From Thermoanaerobaculales bacterium (GTDB taxonomy: Bacteria > Acidobacteriota > Thermoanaerobaculia > Thermoanaerobaculales > Sulfomarinibacteraceae): DNA of 14,342 nt. This document shows positions 1 through 5,630 of this stretch, in pieces. Under the pieces are notes generated by a model. That model searched no databases. It saw only the letters and a list, made by a program, of their open reading frames with translations, and was not told the DNA's origin. Where the stretch lies: the NCBI GenBank assembly GCA_029932545.1, contig JAOZPW010000074.1:1-14342 (forward strand). Reading direction: 5' to 3'. Each line of letters starts with the position of its first letter. Position 1 is the first letter of the stretch. The position numbers were made by a program, and so were the translations under genes.

Positions 1-57
1 GGACAGGACCCATGATTTCAAGCCTTAGGTGTGAGTGTTCCCTAAGTTAGTGCTTCT

Positions 58-105
58 GGGGAGCAGGGGAGCAGGGGAGCAGGGGAGCAGGGGAGAGGGG
101 GAGAA
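58..105. repeat. GGGGAGCA octamer tandem repeat
   Basis: Four exact head-to-tail copies of the octamer GGGGAGCA occupy 58-89, followed by decaying units (GGGGAGAG, GGGGAGAA) to about 105. The array sits just beyond the 3' end of mutS2 and outside any believable coding region. The purine-rich decayed units resemble the G/A-rich stretch at 7560-7611. The rest of 1-139 contains only a weak 6-bp dyad at 24-46, and I see no gene there. Confidence 0.9.
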
Positions 106-139
106 AGGGTGAAGGATGAAGTCCGAGCGTCCCAGCTTT

Positions 140-2515
140 CTAGCCTTCCAGCGTTACCTCGGTGGCGCCGGTGCCGCCGCGATTTCCAGGGGGGTGGCAG
201 AAGGCGACGACCGCGGGATGGGTCTTGACAATGTCGGTGACTACTCGTTTCAAGGTTCCTGTGCCGTGGCCGTGTACGATCCGAAGAGTTGTCAGGCCTC
301 CGGCATGGGCTCGATCGAGATACCGTTCGACCCGGTCACGGGCTTCTTCGGCATCAAGGCCCAGGAGGATCAACTCGGGCGCCTCCCGATCTTCAACCTG
401 CAGATGGATGGTCTCGGACTTTTTCTGTGGCGACGGTTTTCGGCCGGCCTCGATATCAACGGCTGCGACCCAGAGCCGCTTGTTGCCGACGATGACTCGC
501 GCCTGCCCATCCCGGAGTTCCTTCAATACTCCTTCTGCACCCAGGGAACGCAGTCGCACCGTCATTCCCGGCTCGAGGTGGCCCTGGGGTGGCGCCGGTT
601 CCCCGTTTGCCGTCGTGCCGAGGTCCAGAGCTTCATCCCTGATGTTCTGCCGCGCCTTCCTCCCGATATGACGGTGTTCCTCAGTGGCGGTGTCCAGTTG
701 GGCCAGGGCCTTGTTGAGCCTGGACTTGGCACGATCTCGCAGTCGACTGCGTTCGTCTTCGAGGAGGGAGGGTAACGCCTTCCTCTGCTCTTCGAGTTTT
801 CGTCGTTCAACCTCGGTCCGGGCCGCCGCTGATGTTGCTTCAGCTTTCTCGCGGCCGAGGGCGATTTGTTCGTTGAGCAGTTCTCCTTCGAGGGTTTCGA
901 GCCGTTCAAGCCATCGGTCCAACTCCAGGTGGTGTCCTCCCAGAAGATTCCGGGCGTGGTCAATGACCGATGGGGGGAGACCCATCGCGGCTGCGATTTC
1001 CAAGCCGCGAGAACGACCGGGTCGCCCCATGCGAATGGTGTAGGTCGGTTGTCCGCGGTCCTCGTCGAATTCCATCGCGGCGTTGTCCATCAGGTCGGCT
1101 GCCGAGGCCATCAGGGCGATTGAGGCCAGGTGGGTGGTGGCTACCGTCCGGCAACCCCTGTCGGTCAGTGCCTCCAAGACGGCGCAACCCAGGGCGGCGC
1201 CCTCAAGGGGATCGGTACCGCTTCCCAGTTCGTCGTAGATCACCAGGGAGGCCGGTCCGGCTTCCTTGAGCAACTGGGCGGTGGTGGCCATGGCTCCGGA
1301 AAATGTCGAAAGATCTGCCGAGACATCCTGATCGTCACCAATTCGGCACCAGATATGGTCGAACCAGGGCACCGTTGAGCCCGGTGCGACAGGAATCGGG
1401 ATGCCGTGGTAGCACATCAATACCATCAGACCGATCGTCTTCAAAACGATGGTCTTGCCACCGGCGTTGGGCCCGGATATCAACAGGGTCGTTGTATTGC
1501 CGGGAAATTCGAAGTTGAGCGGGACGACAGATTGTGACCTTCCGGTTCGATCGCCCTCCTCGAGGATCTCATGACGCAAGGCCTGCAGACGCTGGTCCAG
1601 CAAGGGATGTCGGGCCTGATTGAGGACTAATGACCTGCCGCTGCCCGGCTCCAGAAGCAGGCCGTCGATTCGCCGGCCGAAGAGCACGCGTGCCTGGACG
1701 GCGTCAATGCGGCCCAGCATCTGAACTGCATCGGCCAGATCGGACTTGATTGCGCTGAAGGCCGCCGCAACCTCGGCGAGAATGCGGTGAACTTCTCTGC
1801 GTTCCTGGGCCACAGCTTCTGTCAGGTCGTTATTGAGATCGACCACGCCGAAGGGTTCGACGAATGCGGTCACCCCGGTGCCGGAGCTGTCCAGGACCAG
1901 GCCTGGGAGTTGTGCGCGCACCGAGGCCTTGACCGGGAGGCAGTAGCGGTCTCGACGAAGGGTCGGGGGGGCGTCGGTGGTGACACCGGGATGACGACGG
2001 CGAATGACTTCCAGTTCGGCCACCAGGTTTTGGCGAATGCGGGTGATGGTGCGGCGGGCGCGTTTGAGTTCCGGGGATGCGTCATCGGGAACCCGACCAT
2101 CCCTTCCCAAGCGGGGCGCCGCCCATGTGACCAATTCCTCGGTGTCCGGGAGTTCTTGCCCCATTGCTTTCAAGCGGGTCAATTCGTCCGGGGCGGCCAC
2201 GAGCTTGCGGCGGATTGAGGCGGTTCGGCGGGCCAGACCCAGGAGGATCAGCAGGTCGGCGGGATCAATCGGAATGGCGACCTCGGGTTCGAGCCACTGG
2301 ATGGCTTCGTCGATGCCGGCCAACGGCAGTCGTTCGCCATCGTCCAGCATGCCGGCCAACTCACGGGTCAAAGCCGACTGCTCAAGAGCCTGTTGGCGGC
2401 CGGGAAGGGTGGGGGTGTCGGTGATGAAAAAGCGGCCCACGCGGGTTCTGGCGTGGGCCGCAATCAGTTTCAGGACCGTGTCAAAGTCCAGCTCCGTAGC
2501 TGTCGAAGACACCAT
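140..2515 (-). CDS. mutS2: MutS2 family ATPase with C-terminal Smr domain
   Basis: A 791-residue protein, the usual length for MutS2. The Walker A motif GPNAGGKT is at residues 348-355 and the Walker B segment IYDELGSGTD has its acidic pair at D428/E429. A charged coiled-coil region follows the ATPase, then an SH3/KOW-like segment, then a C-terminal Smr domain from about 715 with HGHGTG at 748-753. MutS2 lacks the mismatch-recognition domain of MutS. Family members suppress recombination or, in Bacillus, split collided ribosomes. The N-terminal Smr motif, usually LDLRG or LDLHG, reads LILLG here, so the acidic residue linked to nuclease activity is missing. ATG 2515 is the only start between the in-frame rpsU stop codon and the conserved N-terminus; no clear Shine-Dalgarno precedes it, so translation may be coupled to rpsU, 9 bases upstream. 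The family call is secure; the cellular role is inferred. Confidence 0.96.
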   Translation of the reverse strand: MVSSTATELDFDTVLKLIAAHARTRVGRFFITDTPTLPGRQQALEQSALTRELAGMLDDGERLPLAGIDEAIQWLEPEVAIPIDPADLLILLGLARRTASIRRKLVAAPDELTRLKAMGQELPDTEELVTWAAPRLGRDGRVPDDASPELKRARRTITRIRQNLVAELEVIRRRHPGVTTDAPPTLRRDRYCLPVKASVRAQLPGLVLDSSGTGVTAFVEPFGVVDLNNDLTEAVAQERREVHRILAEVAAAFSAIKSDLADAVQMLGRIDAVQARVLFGRRIDGLLLEPGSGRSLVLNQARHPLLDQRLQALRHEILEEGDRTGRSQSVVPLNFEFPGNTTTLLISGPNAGGKTIVLKTIGLMVLMCYHGIPIPVAPGSTVPWFDHIWCRIGDDQDVSADLSTFSGAMATTAQLLKEAGPASLVIYDELGSGTDPLEGAALGCAVLEALTDRGCRTVATTHLASIALMASAADLMDNAAMEFDEDRGQPTYTIRMGRPGRSRGLEIAAAMGLPPSVIDHARNLLGGHHLELDRWLERLETLEGELLNEQIALGREKAEATSAAARTEVERRKLEEQRKALPSLLEDERSRLRDRAKSRLNKALAQLDTATEEHRHIGRKARQNIRDEALDLGTTANGEPAPPQGHLEPGMTVRLRSLGAEGVLKELRDGQARVIVGNKRLWVAAVDIEAGRKPSPQKKSETIHLQVEDREAPELILLGLDAEEARDRVERYLDRAHAGGLTTLRIVHGHGTGTLKRVVTDIVKTHPAVVAFCHPPGNRGGTGATEVTLEG

Positions 2516-2524
2516 GACCGTGGG

Positions 2525-2737
2525 CTAGAGCATGCCTGCTCGTCGCTGCTTGGCCATCTTTCGAAGCATCTTCTTTCGGGCTTGAATCAGCGCACGTTTT
2601 CGGAGTTCCGAGGGTTTTTCGTAAAAACGTCGCCGCTTGACTTCGGAGAGAATGCCTGCCTTCTCACATTTGCGCTTGAATCGGCGCAGAGCCTGTTCGA
2701 AGGACTCGTTGTCGCGTACTACAACACCTGTTGGCAT
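2525..2737 (-). CDS. rpsU: 30S ribosomal protein S21
   Basis: A 70-residue, very basic protein that matches S21 along its whole length: an N-terminal VVRDNESFEQALRRFKR-type segment, then CEKAGIL, then RRRFYEKPSE, and a lysine/arginine-rich tail. S21 sits on the platform of the small ribosomal subunit near the anti-Shine-Dalgarno end of 16S rRNA and helps initiation. A strong purine-rich ribosome binding site (complement of 2745-2752, GGAGGGGG) lies 7 bases before the ATG. In enterobacteria rpsU precedes dnaG-rpoD; here it leads mutS2 instead. The stop codon is TAG and is in the same frame as the mutS2 start, with three sense codons between them. Confidence 0.97.
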   Translation of the reverse strand: MPTGVVVRDNESFEQALRRFKRKCEKAGILSEVKRRRFYEKPSELRKRALIQARKKMLRKMAKQRRAGML

Positions 2738-2796
2738 GGAATCACCCCCTCCGTTGCGAATTTCGGGCGCTTGAGGCGCACCTCGCTTGAGGGAGC

Positions 2797-2826
2797 AGTA
2801 TAGACCAGTCCGATGGTGAGGGTCAA
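2797..2826 (-). promoter_or_regulatory. Predicted sigma70-type promoter of rpsU-mutS2
   Basis: Read on the minus strand, TTGACC (complement of 2821-2826) and TATACT (complement of 2797-2802) are separated by 18 bases. This predicts a transcript start near 2790 and a leader of about 50 bases with a good Shine-Dalgarno. The leader carries a small GAGG/CCTC hairpin (2773-2784) flanked by two direct copies of GCTTGAG (plus-strand 2769-2775 and 2785-2791). The promoter call rests on the match to consensus and the position only. Confidence 0.65.
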
Positions 2827-2857
2827 GGAGGGGAAAACCCGGGTGAGGTCAGTGAAA

Positions 2858-2936
2858 GGTGGACACGGTGGACGATCTGGACAAAGTGGACAGCCCACTG
2901 AGTCCACCACGTCCACCCGTGCCCACGATGTCCACT
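2858..2936. repeat. Inverted array of 9-bp GTGGAC/GTCCAC units
   Basis: TGGAC occurs at 2860, 2869, 2878 and 2887, an exact period of 9. It is then mirrored by GTCCA or GCCCA at 2893, 2902, 2911, 2921 and 2930 (steps of 9, 9, 10 and 9). The two halves are complementary, so either strand could fold into a long imperfect hairpin centred near 2895. The element lies between the terminator of the lipoprotein gene and the rpsU promoter. I see no coding potential in it. Confidence 0.85.
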
Positions 2937-2947
2937 CGAGCAGAAGC

Positions 2948-2973
2948 AAAAAGGGCGCCGAATGGCGCCCTTT
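2948..2973 (-). terminator. Rho-independent terminator of the lipoprotein gene
   Basis: The stem GGGCGCC (2953-2959) pairs with GGCGCCC (2964-2970) around a 4-base loop, extended by A/T pairs. On the minus strand it is followed by a run of five T (complement of 2948-2952). It begins about 25 bases beyond the lipoprotein stop codon. Transcription of that gene should therefore stop before reaching rpsU-mutS2. Confidence 0.88.
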
Positions 2974-2997
2974 GTGGATTCTGCTGTTCTGACTTCT

Positions 2998-3795
2998 TCA
3001 GTCGGTGACAACCTTGGTCTTGATTGCGTCCCATTTGGACGAGTACATCTTGCCGGTCTTGATCTTGAAATAGATTGCGGCAGCACCGCCCTTCTGTTTC
3101 TTATAGAGCCAAGTCTGAACGCCGCGCTTTACGTCATCCTGAATATTGGAGTGATAAGGAACGCCGGCAACAGCCTTGACCTCATCCATCGTCATGCCCT
3201 TGGTCACCGCGTCGAAGCGTTCCTGCGTGATGAAACGCCTGTCCTGGAGCGCAAGGATCTTCTCTTCAAGCGCCGGGTAGATCGGCAGCTCAACTGCCTC
3301 GTAGTAGCTCTTGGCGCCGGCCAGCCGGTCGATCGCCTTCTTGTAATCACCGGACTTGGCAACAGTGTCGCAGGCGATGAGGATTGCTTCGTCAGAGTAG
3401 ATCTTTAACGCCTCTACGGTCTCCGTAGACTGCGGAAAGTCGTTCAAACCAACGGTCAGGAAATCGGCAAGGTGTGCCTGAAGAGTGTCGTAAATGCCCT
3501 CGGATTGTTTTTCCAGTTCAGGCAGTTTGAGACCGAGTTCTTCCAACTGGACCTTCTGCTCATCGGTCCTTTTCTTCTCGGAGACGACCTCGATCTCGGC
3601 CAATGCCGCCGTTGTCGAAGCGATTTCCGTTCGGAGCGACTGCAATTCTTGATAGGTCTGGTTGATAGTGCCCAACTGGTCTTGAAGCTGAACCAGGGCC
3701 AGCTCTTCCTCGGATGGGCCGCTCGAGCAACTGAGGGTCAATCCGGTCAGCGCTGCGAGCACCAGGAAAACCGATAGGAAACGAATGTTATTCAT
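2998..3795 (-). CDS. Predicted lipoprotein with BamE/SmpA-like C-terminal domain
   Basis: A 265-residue protein. It starts with a hydrophobic signal segment (residues 5-21) ending at C23 in the context TLSC, a somewhat atypical lipobox because the -3 residue is threonine. Residues about 30-105 are rich in E/Q/L/K and look like a coiled coil; 106-180 are helical, possibly TPR-like. Residues about 190-258 (ERFDAVTKGMTMDEVKAVAG and the following QTWLY and AIYFK strands) resemble the SmpA/OmlA/BamE fold, in which a GMT-x-EEV helix precedes a small beta sheet. BamE belongs to the outer-membrane beta-barrel assembly machine, but this longer architecture is not classical BamE, so no gene name is given. 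A longer reading from 3885 is rejected because ATG 3795 has a strong ribosome binding site (AAGGGGGAAGG) and begins the signal peptide. It is transcribed alone and ends at a terminator. Confidence 0.85.
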   Translation of the reverse strand: MNNIRFLSVFLVLAALTGLTLSCSSGPSEEELALVQLQDQLGTINQTYQELQSLRTEIASTTAALAEIEVVSEKKRTDEQKVQLEELGLKLPELEKQSEGIYDTLQAHLADFLTVGLNDFPQSTETVEALKIYSDEAILIACDTVAKSGDYKKAIDRLAGAKSYYEAVELPIYPALEEKILALQDRRFITQERFDAVTKGMTMDEVKAVAGVPYHSNIQDDVKRGVQTWLYKKQKGGAAAIYFKIKTGKMYSSKWDAIKTKVVTD

Positions 3796-3814
3796 GCCTT
3801 CCCCCTTCTGGGCG

Positions 3815-3843
3815 AACCTACCAGAAATGCCGTCCTGTGGCAA
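3815..3843 (-). promoter_or_regulatory. Possible promoter of the lipoprotein gene
   Basis: On the minus strand TTGCCA (complement of 3838-3843) and TAGGTT (complement of 3815-3820) are 17 bases apart. The predicted start leaves a very short leader that barely includes the Shine-Dalgarno, so this is a weak candidate. Confidence 0.35.
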
Positions 3844-3869
3844 TGCTGGGTGGAATACAGGTTTCTCCC

Positions 3870-3899
3870 TTGACGGGACGTTCAAGACACAGTGATAAT
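3870..3899 (+). promoter_or_regulatory. Predicted sigma70-type promoter of the GAF-like gene
   Basis: TTGACG (3870-3875) and GATAAT (3894-3899) are 18 bases apart, predicting a start near 3906 and a leader of about 27 bases before the ATG at 3933. Because the promoter lies downstream of the alternative GTG at 3837, it also argues against that longer reading. Confidence 0.6.
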
Positions 3900-3932
3900 G
3901 AAGTGTTACGAAATAGACCCAATGGAGGCGTC

Positions 3933-5528
3933 ATGGATTCATTCGACACCATCCTCGAGCATTTGAAACAGACCCAGGACCGCGGCAGGAATGCGATTGA
4001 AGGGCGAGTGGAGACAATTGCCGAACGCTTGAACCAACTGGTCGAGGAGGCTACTGCCTCTGTCCGGGAGACGATGGCCCATGAGGCGGAGGAGTTGTTT
4101 CCTGCGGCAGATCTCAAACAGGCCATTGAGGGGTTGCACAGTCGGGTCACCGTACTGGAGGAGGAGAAAGCCGGCGTTGCTCTGGAACTGGAGCAGGCCC
4201 AGCAACAGCTCTCAGAAGCGCGGGCCGAGGTGCCTGCCGAAGTTCAGGTTGTTGGTCCGTCCCTCGAACTGCTGAGGGGCCTGGATCAGGCTCGGTCCCA
4301 ATCGGAACTCTTGAAGGGGTTGCTCCCGGCGTTGTGTGATGTGGCCGCTCGGGCTGTGGTGATGGTTATTCGGGGTGGTGAGGTCAGCGCCTGGAGTGGG
4401 ATCGGGTTCGATGACGGCGAGTCTCTGCGTCGGTGGAAAACCACTGTGCCGGCATCCCTGGCCCTTCATCACCTCGTATCGGAGTCGCGGCCGATCCAAT
4501 TTGAGGTGGAAGATGACGAGGTCTTCAGGGGATGGCTGGCGGGAGAAGGACTTCCGAGTCACGCCTTGTTGGTTCCGGTCTGCCTCCGAGGCCAGTTGAT
4601 GGGTTGCCTCTATCTCGACGATGGGGCGGATGGTCCCTGGAATCCTGACGCTGCACAAGCCCTTGTTGCCGTTGCTTGTTGGATGATTGATACCCTTCAT
4701 GCTCGGCAGGAGGTGCCATCTCCGATAGTCGCCGAACCGCTGAGTCTGGAGACAACACCGGCGGAGGTCTTCGAGAAAGCTGAGGTTGAGACCCTGGATG
4801 AAGCAGTGTCCGAGGCCGAGCCCGTTGCGGATGAAGGTGACGACTACAGCGTCGAAGAAGCGCCGGCAGCCGTGGAATCTGAAGATCAGACGGTTCCCGA
4901 GCTGGATGACTCTGCCGAGCTTGAAGAAGTCGAGCTCCCTGGACCGGCCATTCAGGATTATGACCCCTCCGCAACGATGCGGATCGAAGTGGCCCCTGAG
5001 TTGGTCGAGGCCCCGCCTGAGGTCGTTGAAGAAGTCTTGGATGAAGAGCCGGAACCTGAGCCCGAGCCCGAGCCGGAACCCGAGCCGGAACCGGAGCCCG
5101 AGCCGGAACCGGAGCCCGAGCCGGAACCGGAACCTGAGCCGGAGCCCGAGCCGGAACCGGAGGATGCGCCAAAATTGACTGAGGTTTCTCCGCCTTCGTC
5201 CCCGGCGGTTGTCCCTCCGCCACCACTCGAGCCGGTTGCCCAGGAGCCGACCGAGGAGGGACGTTCGGTCGAGGAGCAGGCCCGGCATGAAGAGGCACGA
5301 CGGTTTGCGCGTCTGCTGATCTCCGAGATCAAGCTCTATAACGAAGAAGAGGTTGAGCGAGGATGTGCTGGGAAGGATCTCTACCAGCGGCTCCGAGATG
5401 ATATCGATCGTTCTCGGGAAATGTACAACAGGCGGATTTCTGAAGACATTCGAGCAGAGGTCGACTACTTCAGGGACGAGATGATTCGTATTCTCGCGGA
5501 TGGAGACGAGGACGCACTGGGAGGGTAG
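3933..5528 (+). CDS. GAF-like protein with Glu-Pro repeat linker and conserved C-terminal helical domain
   Basis: A 531-residue soluble protein, function unknown. Residues about 1-105 are heptad-like coiled coil. Residues about 120-258 look like a GAF-type sensory fold: strands around VMVIRGG and EVSAWSG, then ALLVPVCLRGQLMGCLYLDD near the end, a typical GAF pattern. Residues about 260-370 form an acidic linker, followed by 19 consecutive Glu-Pro pairs (372-409). The C-terminal segment 447-531 is compact and charged (ARLLISEIKLYNEEEV, then YQRLRDDIDRSREMYNRR) and looks independently folded. There is no signal peptide, membrane segment, kinase or cyclase domain, so any output would be through protein contacts. 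The start is set by GGAGG at 3924-3928 and the promoter just upstream; an in-frame GTG at 3837 lies before the promoter. The transglycosylase gene follows 102 bases later. Confidence 0.8.
   Translation: MDSFDTILEHLKQTQDRGRNAIEGRVETIAERLNQLVEEATASVRETMAHEAEELFPAADLKQAIEGLHSRVTVLEEEKAGVALELEQAQQQLSEARAEVPAEVQVVGPSLELLRGLDQARSQSELLKGLLPALCDVAARAVVMVIRGGEVSAWSGIGFDDGESLRRWKTTVPASLALHHLVSESRPIQFEVEDDEVFRGWLAGEGLPSHALLVPVCLRGQLMGCLYLDDGADGPWNPDAAQALVAVACWMIDTLHARQEVPSPIVAEPLSLETTPAEVFEKAEVETLDEAVSEAEPVADEGDDYSVEEAPAAVESEDQTVPELDDSAELEEVELPGPAIQDYDPSATMRIEVAPELVEAPPEVVEEVLDEEPEPEPEPEPEPEPEPEPEPEPEPEPEPEPEPEPEPEPEDAPKLTEVSPPSSPAVVPPPPLEPVAQEPTEEGRSVEEQARHEEARRFARLLISEIKLYNEEEVERGCAGKDLYQRLRDDIDRSREMYNRRISEDIRAEVDYFRDEMIRILADGDEDALGG
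5046..5159 (+). repeat. In-frame Glu-Pro hexanucleotide repeat
   Basis: Nineteen consecutive GAR-CCN codon pairs encode (Glu-Pro)19. Both glutamate codons and three of the proline codons are mixed irregularly. This suggests an old, selected protein repeat rather than a fresh slippage product, although GC-rich hexamers can still change copy number. A (Glu-Pro)n run is expected to be a stiff, extended spacer. Confidence 0.95.
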
Positions 5529-5556
5529 AGTCCGTAGATTCAACGGAGTCTTCAAA

Positions 5557-5584
5557 ACGTTCAACGTTCAACGCTCAACGTCCA
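5557..5584. repeat. ACGTTCA heptamer tandem repeat
   Basis: Four contiguous 7-bp units (ACGTTCA, ACGTTCA, ACGCTCA, ACGTCCA) and a partial fifth lie in the 102-base gap between the GAF-like gene and the transglycosylase gene. No terminator or convincing promoter is visible in this gap. Confidence 0.88.
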
Positions 5585-5630
5585 ACTTCGAAGGAAGAGG
5601 CGCTCGACTCATCGGTGGCTGCGATTTGCC

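Noticed and set aside
24..46. CTTAGG/CCTAAG dyad as terminator for mutS2
   Set aside because: The stem is only 6 bp with an 11-base loop, is AT-containing, and lacks a clear T run on the minus strand.
116..775. Plus-strand open frame of 219 codons opposite mutS2
   Set aside because: It is antisense to the Smr and linker parts of a clear MutS2 and shows no family signature; it is a shadow of GC-rich codon use.
2858..2936. CRISPR array
   Set aside because: The units are only 9 bp, the conserved core is 5-6 bp, there are no spacers of 30-40 bases, and no cas genes are present.
4212..5564. Minus-strand open frame of 450 codons opposite the GAF-like gene
   Set aside because: It translates the reverse of the Glu-Pro repeat into Arg/Leu/Phe-rich low complexity, lacks a start signal, and competes with a well-supported plus-strand gene.
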